From Plotosus lineatus (lineage: Eukaryota > Chordata > Actinopteri > Siluriformes > Plotosidae): a DNA stretch of 64,000 bases. The stretch covers positions 10,895,001 to 10,959,000 of the forward strand of contig CM045733.1 of NCBI GenBank assembly GCA_024760905.1, in the 5' to 3' direction. The notes beneath the pieces are model-generated. The model was not told where the DNA came from and did not search any database. It saw only the letters and a program-made list of their open reading frames with translations. The translations under genes and the position numbers were made by a program. This document shows positions 31,376 through 42,704 of this stretch, piece after piece (the stretch's first letter is position 1; every line of letters starts with the position of its first letter).

Positions 31376-31580
31376 CAGTGTGTGTGTGTGGATGGGAATG
31401 AAAGAGTCACCACGTAAAGCTATGATTATAGCGAGACCTTGATGAGCTGAAAGATAATGAAAGGCTGGACTAACTTTCTTTGGGAGATAATACGATACAC
31501 ACACACACACGTGCATGCGCACGCACATACGCACACACACACACACACACACTAACACACACACACACACACACAGGCTG
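30729..31580. repeat. Cluster of long dinucleotide microsatellites
   Basis: (CA)n at 30729-30786, (TG)n at 30883-30921, (GA)n at 31086-31111, (TG)n at 31250-31390 with TCAG interruptions, and (CA)n at 31498-31575. The cysteine/valine and threonine/histidine frames here are artefacts. Confidence 0.92.
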
Positions 31581-31589
31581 CAGTTCATT

Positions 31590-31795
31590 CATTCATTCAT
31601 TTTCTGTAACTGCTTAATCCGAATTAGAGTACACCATGGACAGCTTGCCAGGCCATCGCAGGGCAGAACCACGCTGACGGTTGTGTTGCCTACTGTTGTC
31701 AAAAGTCAGCGATGGTTCTTTTACACGAACCTCACACCACAGACAGTGAGAGACATGGCCGGCTTTTGATAACCCAGTTAGCTGCACTGATTTGT
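31590..31795 (-). repeat. SINE copy, core plus L2-like tail
   Basis: On the minus strand: cagtgcagctaactgggtta, gagacatggcc inverse blocks, aaaagaaccatcgctgactt, then ggcaagctgtccatggtgta and a tail ending in (gaat)n. The tRNA head is absent. Confidence 0.7.
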
Positions 31796-31993
31796 GAGCT
31801 GCGGTTCGAAAGTCCTAAATTTGAATTAGCAGTGATGGTGCATTTTTAGCTTGAAGGACTGCTTCAACTTTATTCAGCAAACTGGCCAACTGTGTCTTGT
31901 CCAAGGTGACCTACAATTATAAATCCTACGCAGCAGAAAAAGAATCATTAGACTGTAATGGCTACTTTTATATTATATATGCATATGTATCCG

Positions 31994-31997
<4 letters not shown>

Positions 31998-32047
<50 letters not shown>
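31998..32047. repeat. (TG)n microsatellite
   Basis: About 50 bp of TG repeats. Confidence 0.92.
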
Positions 32048-32050
<3 letters not shown>

Positions 32051-32460
32051 GTGATGATGTCTCAGTTAGGTATTTACTTTAATAAAATTGACCGTGATTC
32101 CACTGCGATTTGTGCCGTTCTAGGAAAATAATAAATGAAAAGGGGCGAGTGCTGTTGTACTTGAATAGTCCAATCACAGCACTATAGTTAATCACAGCTG
32201 CATAATATTGAGTAGAACAGAACAATCATGAGTTAATTATTGCTGTTTTACAACAGTTGTATAAACCAGCTATTTAATATTGAGTATGTGGCACTTAATT
32301 TCTGTTTATTTTTTATTCACAAGCAAAATTACATGCCAAAGGAGCAACATATCACTTTTGTAAGTCGTTTGCTCACATTGATATATTTATTTTTGTTAAA
32401 GGTGCTTCCAGTTAAATTGGCATCCTTTCCTCCTTTTCATCTTTATCTGACAAACTTCAT

Positions 32461-32812
32461 CACTCACGCACTCATTTACCAAGTTGCTTAATCCTCCTAG
32501 TGTCGCGAGAATGTTGGAGTCTGTCTCAGACAACACTGGGCGAAGGCAGGACACACCCTGGACAGCTCACCGGACCATTGCAGGGTAGCACACATAACCA
32601 TTCACATTCAGACCCCCACATTTATGGCATTCTGGAGCAGCCACGTCATCAAACATGCATGTTTCTGGACTGTGGGAGAAAACCAGAGTACCTGGTGGAA
32701 ACCCATGCACGCCCAGTGAAAGCATGCAAATGACCAGAGAACAGAACTTGAACCCAGGACCTTCTTGTTGTGACGTGGATTGGCTAATCACTATACCAGT
32801 GTGTCATCTCCT
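32461..32812 (-). repeat. Near full-length SINE, 'gtggagtt' family
   Basis: On the minus strand: the head agtgattagccaatccacgt, B box cctgggttcaagttctgt, the body with gcatgggtttccaccaggta and ctcccacagtccagaaacat, then the 'ggtgtgtcctgccttcgccc' block and a tail. Read this way it is the best-preserved copy of this family in the window. Confidence 0.72.
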
Positions 32813-32869
32813 ATTGCATTAATGAAACAGAAGTAGTTGTTGTATAAAGAACAATTATTTGCAGAAGGT

Positions 32870-32965
32870 AAATTGTCAGTGACAACCCGTGGAGGGTGGG
32901 GCTTGAACCGCCAACCTTAGGATCAGTGATCCAGCACCTTCACCACCAGGAAGCCACCATTACCC
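32870..32965 (-). repeat. SINE head fragment (core family)
   Basis: On the minus strand: ggtggcttcctggtggtgaa, then ctggatcactgatcctaagg and B box cggttcaagccccac. Confidence 0.6.
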
Positions 32966-33087
32966 CTGTCACAAATCAGTAAAAATAAAAAGCAATCATA
33001 CCTGCTTTCAACGTCAGAAGGGTATCGATGTAACAGATTTACTGTTTTCCAATTTAAAAAATGTAATTCACTGAATATCCTGTTTGG

Positions 33088-33428
33088 GCAGTGGCAGCCT
33101 GGTAGTAAGGTGCTAGATTAGCGATAATAAGGTTGGGGCTTCAAGCAACATTGTCAGCAGGTTGTCACTGTCCCCCCCCAGTGCAGCTAACGGGATTATC
33201 AACGACCGACCATGTCTCTCACTGTCTATGGGGTGAGGTTCGTGTAAAAGAACCATTGCCGACTTTCGTCAAGAGTCGCTTCATAGCCGTCAGTGTGTTT
33301 CTGCCCTGCGATGGAATGACGAGCTGTCCAGGGTGTACTCTGCCCTTGCCCTGTGTTGGCTGAGATAGGCATCAGCCTCCCGGTGACCATAAGTAAGATT
33401 AAGCTGTTCAGAAAATGAATGAATGAAT
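33088..33428 (+). repeat. Full SINE, core family with L2-like tail
   Basis: The head is gggcagtggcagcctggtag, with B-box-like ggggcttcaagcaac. The core runs gtgcagctaacgggattatc to gccgtcagtgtgtttctgcc. The tail block is gagctgtccagggtgtactc. It ends attaagctgttcagaaaatg followed by (aatg)n. Confidence 0.75.
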
Positions 33429-33429
33429 A

Positions 33430-34405
33430 ATATCCTTTTAAAAATATATTATGTTGTAGGTTGGAATGGGCAAAAAGGCAAAATCCTCAAACTCGTACAG
33501 TATTTATATTTGTTTAAAGTTTGCATGGTGATATACAGTCTGACATTTGAAGCTCAATGAAGGTATTCCAGAGAAAGATAACTTGTCAAATACACTGCAC
33601 AATAAACAAACGATCATGTATGCGTTCTAAATTAAATTAACTTGCTGTTTTATTTCTATTCTATGTGTTAGCAATCAACAAACATACTGAAGCTATACAG
33701 TCAGCAGTGCTGCCCGCTAGCATGTAGCTTGCTAGTTAGCATCCAGAATAATAGCTAACAAGAATTATTCTGAATCATAAAAGACATTTTTTTTTCATTT
33801 TCTTTTTTGCAAAGTAGTATTTTGTATTTGCGGTAGTATTATTCACTTCACAAGGATCTTGAAAGTTTTTTAATAGCTAAGAGTATTAGCATCTTAAAGA
33901 GGTTCTAGTTGGAAGCTTATCTAAAACCCTAGAGGCGCAGGCTGAAGAAGCGTTTAGGGAGTTATGTGGAACTATGAATTTTTCATAAGTTTCACCACTG
34001 ATTGCTGTCAAATCCCATCTTTTATATATTTAATGGACCTAAATGCTACTATGGCTCATGAGAAGAAACAAACAAGGAGCTGTTCAGTAGATTTTGCACA
34101 TTTCCATTCATTTTAATATCTATTAATTATTCAATAGTAATAATTACAGATTCATTATTAATGAGTACAGATCGTGTCTTTTAGGAAAACTCAGAAAGTG
34201 AGCAGAAAGTGATCTCAGACTATGCAATATTAATCTAGCCCATAAAAGACTTTCTTGTCTATTTTAAATGCCCCGTTCTGGTCTATCTTAACCTTGATCA
34301 TAAATGGTTCTTGTATATGATTTAAAATGGTTGATTTAGTGTCAAAATCCATCTTTAAACCTTTTCTCTAGTCAAAACAGAACTCATTGAACTCTTAATA
34401 TATGC
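33430..34405. other. No feature recognised
   Basis: A/T-rich DNA with no shared repeat or convincing exon. Confidence 0.35.

Positions 34406-34407
<2 letters not shown>

Positions 34408-34461
<54 letters not shown>
34408..34461. repeat. (AT)n microsatellite
   Basis: About 54 bp of (AT)n immediately left of the third hammerhead palindrome. Confidence 0.95.
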
Positions 34462-34465
<4 letters not shown>

Positions 34466-34510
34466 AAAAATAAAAGGACAGGACAAAGACTTTCTATTGA
34501 AACTCCATTT

Positions 34511-34565
34511 ATCACTACAGATCTGTTTCGAGGGGTGGTGAAACCATCCTCTCTCTTCAGGTGAT
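34511..34565 (-). ncRNA. Hammerhead ribozyme core (copy 3, left arm)
   Basis: The conserved CTGAAGA, GAAA and GTA are present on the minus strand. Stem I ATCAC/GTGAT and stem III ACAGA/TCTGT are perfect, and stem II GAGAGG/CCCCTC has one A-C mismatch. Confidence 0.75.
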
Positions 34566-34583
34566 TATAGATAATCTTCTATA

Positions 34584-34638
34584 ATCACCTGAAGAGAGAG
34601 GATGGTTTCACCACCCCTCGAAACAGATCTGTAGTGAT
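34584..34638 (+). ncRNA. Hammerhead ribozyme core (copy 3, right arm)
   Basis: Same as the left arm on the plus strand; predicted self-cleavage after A34633, leaving GTGAT as the new 5' end. Confidence 0.75.
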
Positions 34639-34744
34639 AAATGGAGTTTCAATAGAAAGTCTTTGTCCTGTCCTTTTATTTTTGTTATTTGCTCTACCAA
34701 AAAGTATTGAGCACTCTCCTACGGAAGGATCTACTCAGAAAATC

Positions 34745-34745
<1 letters not shown>

Positions 34746-34822
<77 letters not shown>
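34746..34822. repeat. (TC)n followed by (TA)n
   Basis: (TC)n to about 34769 and then (AT)n. The same (CT)n-(AT)n order follows copy 2 at 24322-24354. Confidence 0.93.
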
Positions 34823-34827
<5 letters not shown>

Positions 34828-34829
34828 AT

Positions 34830-35325
34830 GTAAAAGTGCATCATATTATCATGTTCTCTGGTGAAAATACTGCTTTATATAACTGTATAATGGTGCTTTA
34901 TTTATCTTAAATGCTTGCTGAGAATAATCAAATGATAGGCTTAATGGGTCATTCTGCATGTCCATTTTTGCTAAGACACCTGTGACACACTGAGCCGTCT
35001 GTGACCTTCAACAGTTCCTGGTTCGGTGGTTTCCTTACTTCCTCATGTTTTCCTCACTTACTCACTTCCCAGACAGAGCCCAGACTCCTCGCATCCTGTT
35101 GAGACAACAACGCATCGTGGACCCAGTCACAAACCAGGAAGAAGGAACCTGCTCTGAAATCCTTAAAAGCACTCACCCGAGAGACTTGAGTTAGACCTCA
35201 GACCTTTTCTAGCGTGACTTTGTGCATGTACTGCTGGTCTCCGTCCTTTGCAAACGACGCATAAAGCTTCTCATATTCAACTCAAAACCAGTCTCCAATC
35301 GTCTTCTTTCCACATTCAACGGACT

Positions 35326-35326
<1 letters not shown>
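34830..35326. other. No feature recognised
   Basis: Mixed-composition DNA; no shared repeat or exon recognised. Confidence 0.35.
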
Positions 35327-35329
<3 letters not shown>

Positions 35330-35374
<45 letters not shown>

Positions 35375-35432
35375 AATATAATATATAATATATATATAAT
35401 AATAATATATATATATTATTATTATTATTATT
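35330..35432. repeat. (AT)n and (ATT)n low-complexity tract
   Basis: (AT)n at about 35330-35370, then mixed taata/atata and (TTA)n. Confidence 0.9.
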
Positions 35433-35892
35433 ACCTGCACAATGTTCTTGCTCTATACTGCTTATATTTACACTATATTCTGTACATTGTCTTTTCCCAT
35501 TCCATGTGTTTGCACTGTGATCCTGAAGGCATCTCAAGGCCTGTCTCAATATGTACTGTATCTTGTATTGGACGAGATGCAACATCTTCTATTCTGATTT
35601 TTCCCGTGGTACAAAAACAAAAGGAACCATTCCACTTCTGAAAGTTTTATTCACTCCTGACACAAATCACAAAAAATATCCTTAAGAAACAAAAAAATCT
35701 AAACTTAAAAATTAATGATTTATCCCTTTGATAAAACATATTCACCCATTTTCACCCCAATTTATTTCTTAGTACCTTTGAATTGCATGAATATTTAACA
35801 TGATTATGCAGCTGTGTTTTAAACCTTATTCTCAATGAAGCATTTGGAATGAAACGATTGGTTATACATGATTATGCACTATGCTACACTAA

Positions 35893-36195
35893 GGGGGCAG
35901 TGTTGGGTGAGTGGTATAGGGCGCTGGATCGCTGATCCAAAGGTTGGGGGTTCGAGTCCCCCTCTCCACAAGGTTGTCACTGTCCCCACAGTGCAGCTAA
36001 CTGGGTTATCAAAGGCCGGCCATGTCTCTCTCTGTCTATGGTGTGTGAGGCGTGTAAAAGAACCATTGCTGACTTTTGTCAAGAGGAGGCTGCAAAGCCA
36101 TCAGCGTGTTTCCGCCCTCGCCTGGAGTCGGCTGGGATGGGCGCCAGCCTCCTCGCGACCCTAATTAGGATTAAGCGGTTACTGAAAATGAACTG
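35893..36195 (+). repeat. Full SINE, core family with L2-like tail
   Basis: The best-preserved head: A-box region gagtggtatagggcgctgga and B box gggttcgagtccccc. The core runs gtgcagctaactgggttatc to gccatcagcgtgtttccgcc. The tail is agtcggctgggatgggcgcc, ctcctcgcgaccctaattag, gattaagcggttactgaaaa. Confidence 0.82.
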
Positions 36196-36483
36196 AACTG
36201 AGCTACATTAAGGACCATAAGTCCATAAATACATACAGCAGTGGATTCCAAGTGGTCAAGATGGGATTGATGTGAAAATGTTCAAAGATATTTCAAGGGG
36301 TTTTACACAAATGTTGCTTCAGCCGTTTAGGATTTAATACCCTTTTTTACTCTGTCCATCATTTGAAAGCAAGCAATATATACTTAGCACGGATGTAAAT
36401 CCTGTAAATCCTATGGATTTGGAAGACAAAAACAAATGTTTAGTGCAATATTCCTAAATAGTGCACTATTTACAGAAAGTAGG

Positions 36484-36660
36484 AACATAGCTTGACTGGT
36501 AAATTGAGAGCTTTGCCTTGCTGTTCAGCTCCCTCACCACCACCACGGTGGACCAGTATAAGCTCCGCTTTACAACAGAGGCTGCAGCGGTACACTTGTC
36601 GATCTCCCACTCCATCCTTCCCTCACTCGTGAACAAGGTCAGCAAGTCATCTAAGAACTG
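36484..36660 (-). pseudogene. Reverse transcriptase C-terminal fragment of a second LINE family
   Basis: On the minus strand an uninterrupted frame of about 50 codons reads FTSEGRMEWEID, then KRSLYWSTVVVVREL and SKAKLSIYQSSYVP. This matches the post-palm RT region of a LINE common in fish genomes (usual form LGVLFTSEGRMEREID, LSIYRSIYVP). It differs from the RTE and Hero elements here. The fragment is short and 5' and 3' truncated. Clade not assigned with confidence. Confidence 0.65.
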
Positions 36661-37088
36661 AATTAAACTTTGAGTGCCTCACATCACCTCATGAGCCACT
36701 GAACCATAAAATGGACAGATACATTCTTTGTGTTTGGCCCTGCAGTGGCATTCTGTACATTCAACAAAAGAACCTGCGTCTTTGCGAGTAGAGCTTTATA
36801 TGTACCGACAGAGACAACTAAAACACTGGAGTAAAAATAAGCTGTGCGACATCAAAAGACATCGTAATAATTCTTTTTAGGATTGATTGTATGAATGAAA
36901 TATAGGAAAATGTTTTATGAACTTTATAATTATAGTATTGTACTTCTTTTACTATTAATACACTTGGTTCATGTAGATGTTTTGTAAAATTTGAAAATCA
37001 GCAACATATAACATATTTTTATTTTTTTTTAATTTATAATATATATGACACCAAATAATGAAACAAAAGGGACTGCTAATTTATTACA

Positions 37089-37467
37089 CAGTGGTACCTC
37101 ACCTTACGATAGTCCCAGCAAACGAAAAATCCAGGTTACGAAAAACAATTTCCAAAATTTTTTGTGTCTGTATACGAAACAAGTTCCCCTTACAAAACGA
37201 GCCAAACGCACCATTCAAACATTCAAACAATGCACGAGCTGCTTTCCCATTGACTATCTTCCAACATCCTGCCCTGCTGGCCTCCCATTGGCTAGGCGGG
37301 ATGACGCAGCTCCCTCCCATTGGCTATTATGGAGCTGCATCTCCCATAATGCTTTTCGTGCAAAGGACAGAGTTACTGTTTTTTTGACTCAGGCTTTTAA
37401 CGTTCCATAAACATTTATAAGATTATAACTCTGCTAAGAAGACATGGTCAACACACACGCGTGCACG

Positions 37468-37551
<84 letters not shown>

Positions 37552-37839
37552 TGCACGCAACGTGTGATTTCCGGTGCGAGTTGAAAAGAGGAAGCGGGCT
37601 CGAGTGATATCGCGAAGGAATATGGCCAAACCTGTTTACCATCGGTACGATATTGAAGCAGAAGGAGGTCTTAAAAGGTATACTTTTATAATTTTTAAAG
37701 GGTTTAGGAGGTAGTATTGGGAGCCTTGGAACGAATCACACGTTTTAAATGTAAAATGCGGTTCAATTTATAAAAAAAAAAATCCAGGTTAAGAAAAAGG
37801 CGCTGGAACGGATTAATTTCGTAAAGTGAGGTACAACTG
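37089..37839. mobile_element. Tigger-like element, subfamily 'CAGTGGTACCTCAC'
   Basis: The left end is CAGTGGTACCTCACCTTACG and the right end is the inverse gtaaagtgaggtacaactg followed by TA 37840-37841. It is 751 bp. A long (AC)n at 37470-37547 lies inside. The left-flank TA is mutated to CA. Confidence 0.78.
37470..37547. repeat. (CA)n microsatellite, about 78 bp
   Basis: Uninterrupted CA repeats internal to the Tigger-like element. Confidence 0.95.
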
Positions 37840-37841
37840 TA

Positions 37842-38014
37842 CAGACACTCTCTGACTTACATTCATCCGTTTTACGTTTCTTCGATTATATGTTTTTTGG
37901 TTTTCTTTTCAATAAAAAACTAAAATTTTGAGTTTAAACATACCTACGTAGTACGCTGACGTCATGACGCTGCATTTATCGTTTACAAACGACAGACTGA
38001 GTGTGTGTGTGTGT

Positions 38015-38093
<79 letters not shown>

Positions 38094-38817
38094 AGTTATA
38101 TAGCGTTGCCCTTGTGTTAAGACGTCATCTCTGTGTTTACACTGTTTTGCGGACTTTTGTAACCCTAAGTAAATCTGGTTGGTCAGAAGTGTAAGCCTTC
38201 TCGCATGGGTGCAAGTCTCATATACAGAGATTACTTAACTATCTGCTCAGATCGGCACAATCTTTATATTTATTATCTTTTAGCAGAATCCTAAGAGTGT
38301 ATACTTATTTTTATATTAATATTCATTAGGATTTGTACTTGTTCTTTGTATGTACTCTCTGCTTTGCTGGGAGCCTGCATCAGTGCAGGCTGTGTTCTAA
38401 ACGAATTCAACGGCACCCTTGTGCACTTGAAAGACCGGAAGTCCGTATAACCCACCACAAGTACACTACTTTCGCAAGTACACAACTTTCGGTATTGAGC
38501 GCTTCACATATTGTAAGCGTTGATTGACTTTTAAGCTTCATATAAAGTAACTCGGTATAAATAAGTGACTTATTTGAAATTACTGTTGAAATTATTTGAT
38601 ATATTTGATATTATTTTACAATGTTATGTTTATAATAATTGATTTCGGGGTGTTTTATGAGATACAGTAATGGTATTTATGGATGTATAGTACAGTACAG
38701 TATGAGTGTCATACGTCACACGTCATACGTCATACGTCACTGTAACAAGTTACGTTCACTTTCAACTTACGTTGGGCCGTCCGGAACCAATTAAAAACAT
38801 AAGTCGGGGAGCGTCTG
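37842..38817 (+). mobile_element. Tigger-like element, subfamily 'CAGACGCTCCC'
   Basis: TA|CAGACACTCTCTGACTTACA at the left; aagtcggggagcgtctg|TA at the right, with TA on both sides. It is 976 bp with (GT)n/(AT)n at about 38000-38090. The transposase-start block ggtcagaagtgtaagcc lies near 38180. It shares the TA at 37840-37841 with the preceding element. Confidence 0.82.
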
Positions 38818-38819
38818 TA

Positions 38820-40360
38820 TGCATTAAAATAAAAACTCTGTAAATCTAAAATTAAATCCAGGACACAACGCACAGAAGCACAAAAAATTCCTAAACCACA
38901 TGTTTAAAATTTTAATTGTTTGGATTGTCTTTGCTGGACTGTAATTGTTGTACTGTTTTATTTGTGATGTCTTTTTGTATTCTTTCAAAGATTGAAAGGT
39001 GAATCTCAATCAATGCTCACTTGAAAAGGAGCCAAATTGTTCATTTTTAAGAGTAGGCGGCATGCTCTGTTTCTCCTGTCAATCAACGCAACGTTGGTGG
39101 GCGTTTATGAGCTCATATATAAGATGCATCTGGTTGCCTTTCAATGATTTTTTATGAACTGTGTGTTAACCTTTGCCCTGCCTGGTTGGGATCTATTGCA
39201 CGAAGTGGGAAAGATGTCTGGCTGTTGGAAACTGGTTTCGTACTGATCTGTTGTTTATTCAATCCTGTAGACATGAAAAAAGAGTAGATTTTTCAAATAA
39301 AGTTTCTGAAATTAAGGCAAAATAATAAACATTAGACGATCCTTTATGTTGTGAAGAAAATTCATAAAGAGGGCAACATTACAGTCGTGGTAAGGATCAG
39401 TGGAAATAACTGATGAACTGTGAGAGTAAAGAACTCAGTGAGGGGGATGAGTTCTAAAAGAGTAGACACAGGACTGGGTCGTACGAATTCCTCAACTGAA
39501 ATGTTTCAGAAATCCTGAGCTCCTTTATACTGTAATGTGAAACTGCAGCCAATCATCTCACAGCAGGAACCAGAGTTCCAGTATTACCTACTTAACGTCA
39601 AGCATCTCAGAATCTTCTGTAAATTCGCTTGAGGAACGAGACCAATGAGACCTCGTTATTATTCCACTGCTTTTTCATCTGATATATTGGCTGAAATTTC
39701 TCTAATAGTTCAACCTTTTGCATTACAGAAAATGATTCAGGAAATTCATGGCTGCTCTGATTTCTTTGTCAAAATAGCATTTCCAGATTGTACCATGAAG
39801 AAACTGCAAATGAACACAACTAAGGCATGATCTATGGCGGTACTAATAATGGGTAGGAGGGATAGTATAGCTTCAATAAAATAGCAAAGCAGCAGGAAAT
39901 CCAGTCAGAAGATCGGGAAGTATGGAATTCATAGTGTGCAGTATACACATCCACACATTCACTGATAATCACAACATGAAAAATTCCACTCATTTGAGGA
40001 GGAAAGTATGATATGATGACATGAGTGTCACTTGTTCCTCACCACAGATACCGTTTGGTACCCTTAAAAAAATAGAAGTTTGATAATAGAACAAAACCCA
40101 GTGGCCTGCATATGAAGGTCTTATGCGGATATAGACGCAATGCAGTCGCAAGAAAATATGACGTCCTCATATGAGGACTGTGGGGTCTCCAGATGTTAAA
40201 ATATATATAAAGATCTGGTCTTTTTCTCTGTATATTGTTCACACTCTGCTTGCAGCTTGAGAGAAATATACACTCTGTATTTAAAAAAAAAAAAAAAAAA
40301 CTTTAAAAAATGTTTCCGAGTAGAATAATCTCAAATACTGTATACTGTAAGGGACAGTAC
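38820..40360. other. No feature recognised
   Basis: Unique-looking DNA. Short frames on both strands lack recognisable homology; a poly(A) run lies at 40280-40298. Confidence 0.35.
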
Positions 40361-40505
40361 ACAGCATGTTTCTGTCTCTTGTTAAAGGGTTGTGACAGGA
40401 AGGGCATCCGATGTAAAAACCTATGCCAAATCAAATGTGCGAATCAGATGATTCGCTGTGGCAACTCCCGAGAAAAGGGAAAAAGCTGAAAGGAAGAAAG
40501 AAAGA
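40361..40505 (+). repeat. Composite SINE 3' part (RTE 5'+3' junction)
   Basis: It begins in the core (cagcatgtttctgtctcttg), then gacaggaagggcatccgatg, gccaaatcaaatgtgcgaat, and gattcgctgtggcaactccc. It ends gctgaaagg and (aaag)n. Confidence 0.72.
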
Positions 40506-40616
40506 ACTGAATACTGTAAGTATAGCTCGAAGTCCATCCTTTCATCTTATCCTCTTATCCAGAGGAGGACAGTTGGCATGGAAACAATCTCCAAAAGATG
40601 CAGAGGTGGATAAAGA

Positions 40617-40617
<1 letters not shown>

Positions 40618-40658
<41 letters not shown>

Positions 40659-40667
40659 ATGTAAGAG

Positions 40668-40721
<54 letters not shown>
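40618..40721. repeat. (GT)n and (AG)n microsatellites
   Basis: (GT)n at 40618-40658 and (AG)n at 40673-40721, separated by 14 bp. Confidence 0.95.
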
Positions 40722-40726
<5 letters not shown>

Positions 40727-41154
40727 AAGGACAAGTTTAATACATGTAAAATGTTCTTTGAGGAAGACAGTGGTACACATATGTATTTTACAAAGAAAAA
40801 AAAAGGAAATGGTGATTTAAGTACTATATTCTGTTTCCATAGCAACATGGTCAATCACTGGAGACTGGGTCGAAAGGTTACTATAAGCGTTCAGAGCACA
40901 TTTCCCTTTACAAAATTCAGTAGTCTGAATGCTGTTGTAAAAGTCCAAAAATAAACATTCACTTATGTCAGTGAAATTAATGAGGAATAAAAAATTAGTA
41001 GATATGAAACACATAACTTGAAAAGACTTAAAGAGGTATAACATGTTTTGTGAAATGAAAATTAAAATTCTTATATGAAATATATTGACAATGCTGTTGT
41101 TTTTGAAAAAAAAAAAAATATATATATATATATATACACACCAGTATACATATC

Positions 41155-41511
41155 AGAGATGAAAATGTTGAGGTTCTCTTTGGGAGTAACGAGGATGGAT
41201 AGGATCAGGAATGAGCAGATCAGAGGGACAGCACATCTAAGATGTTTTGGAGACAAAGTCAGAGAGGCTAGATTGAGATGGTTTGGACATGTACAGAGGA
41301 GGGATAGTGAGTATATTGGTAGTAGGATGCTGAGGTTGGAACTACCAGGCTGAAGGCCCAGAGGAAGACCAAAGAGACGATTTATGGATGTGGTGAAGGC
41401 GGACATGAAGGTAGTTGGAGTAAGAGTAGAAGATGCAGAGGACAGGGAGAGATGGAGGCAGATCATTTACTGTGGCGACCCCTGACGGGAACAGCCGAAA
41501 GGAAAAAAAGA
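41155..41511 (+). mobile_element. 5'-truncated RTE-type LINE, 3' end
   Basis: It encodes the C-terminal block (MKMLRFSLGVTRMDRIRNE, LRCFGDKVREARLRWFGHVQ) and then the 3' UTR tgtggcgacccctgacggga ending gccgaaagg. An in-frame TGA near 41352 replaces a lysine codon found in the copy at 49237. (AT)n flanks the 5' side; (CA)n-(AT)n follows the 3' end. Confidence 0.82.
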
Positions 41512-41512
41512 T

Positions 41513-41514
<2 letters not shown>

Positions 41515-41579
<65 letters not shown>

Positions 41580-41590
41580 TATATATATGT
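41515..41590. repeat. (CA)n-(TA)n microsatellite at LINE 3' end
   Basis: (CA)n to about 41530, then (TA)n to about 41590. Confidence 0.93.
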
Positions 41591-41594
41591 ATAT

Positions 41595-41786
41595 ATTCAC
41601 TCATTTGCCAAACTGCATACTCTTACTAGGGTTATGGGGAGGTATTTGCGTATCTGAGCCAATACTGGTGAATGCAGGGTACACCCTGAACAGCTCACCA
41701 GACCATTGCAGGGCAACACATACACACACCCATTAACACACACACACAAACACACAAACACACACACACACAAACGCACGCGCGCA

Positions 41787-41831
<45 letters not shown>

Positions 41832-42018
41832 CGGGTAATTTTCTAGTTAGCCTGATGTGCAAGTATTTGGACTGTGGGAGGAAACTGATGTACCCAGAAG
41901 AAACTCATGAAAACACAGGGAGAACATGCACACTTTATATAAAAACACTCAAGCCTGGGACTTGAAGCCAGGACCTTCTTGCTTTGGAGTAGATGTGCTA
42001 ACCACTATGCCACCATGC
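41595..42018 (-). repeat. SINE, 'gtggagtt' family, expanded by (CA)n
   Basis: On the minus strand: ggtggcatagtggttagcac, caagaaggtcctggcttcaa, the body, tcccacagtccaaatacttg, then a (TG)n expansion (41741-41829), cctgcattcaccagtattgg and a tail. Confidence 0.68.
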
Positions 42019-42024
42019 ACACGC

Positions 42025-42056
<32 letters not shown>
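42025..42056. repeat. (TG)n microsatellite
   Basis: About 32 bp of GT repeats. Confidence 0.9.
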
Positions 42057-42059
<3 letters not shown>

Positions 42060-42700
42060 CAGTCATAAAGCCTGTGTTAAATCAGGCACGATATATTTAG
42101 CCTGTTGCACAGGTACCTGTGTAGGGCTATAAAGCTCCTGCAGTGCATTTCTTGAGCCTCTCCTACAGCAGCCCTCTGCTGCAAATGGGTTTCGTCTCAT
42201 TACTGCAAAACAAACAGAGACAGAGACAGACGGTTAGTCAGTAAATCAAACACAGACCAGAGTTAAAACCAGAGCGCTAAAATGTGGTGAAAGCTGTTAA
42301 CACGTACACACTTTTAGTTTTTAAACAAAGTATGATGTGTTTCAGAGCAAAATCCTAAAGTAGTGTAATTAGAAGTAGAGCCTCTTATATCAGATACATT
42401 TCTATATGCACCCCAACAAATAACACACCAAACACAATGCAAATATTCAACACGAAAATATCGCCAAGAAACTGAGGAAGACAAAGGATGAGCTGGTGGG
42501 ATGACTTTGATCATTTCATTAAACACTGGCACTATGTTGTGCAAAACAGGGGTCAGTGGAGGTCAATGGGGAGCTACATCCACCAACCCAAATATATTTA
42601 AAGATATCTGAGAAACAAAGCTTATTTATACATTATAAGGAATGCAGTATAATGAACCGATGCGATGTTTAATGGGATGGAAAAAAAAGACAGATCCTTT
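42060..42700. other. No feature recognised
   Basis: No shared repeat or convincing exon. Confidence 0.35.
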
Positions 42701-42704
42701 ATCA

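Larger units (their letters stand above)
34462..34745 (+). mobile_element. Palindromic Penelope-like/retrozyme element, copy 3 (most complete)
   Basis: Two near-perfect inverted arms of about 107 bp (34464-34570 and 34579-34683) meet at a 9-nt tip. They are followed by the extension tgctctaccaaaaagtattg, cactctcctacggaaggatc and tactcagaaaatcc, then (TC)n. It is flanked by (AT)n at left and (TC)n/(AT)n at right. It has no ORF of its own. Confidence 0.75.

Noticed and set aside
31250..31390. CRISPR-like or other regular repeat array
   Set aside because: The tracts are pure dinucleotide microsatellites with no spacers, in a vertebrate genome.
35905..35965. Functional tRNA gene
   Set aside because: A and B boxes are good, but no acceptor stem closes and the same head recurs in front of SINE bodies.
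37045..37410. 121-codon frame at the left end of the Tigger-like element
   Set aside because: It starts outside the element and runs across the terminal inverted repeat. No transposase motifs.
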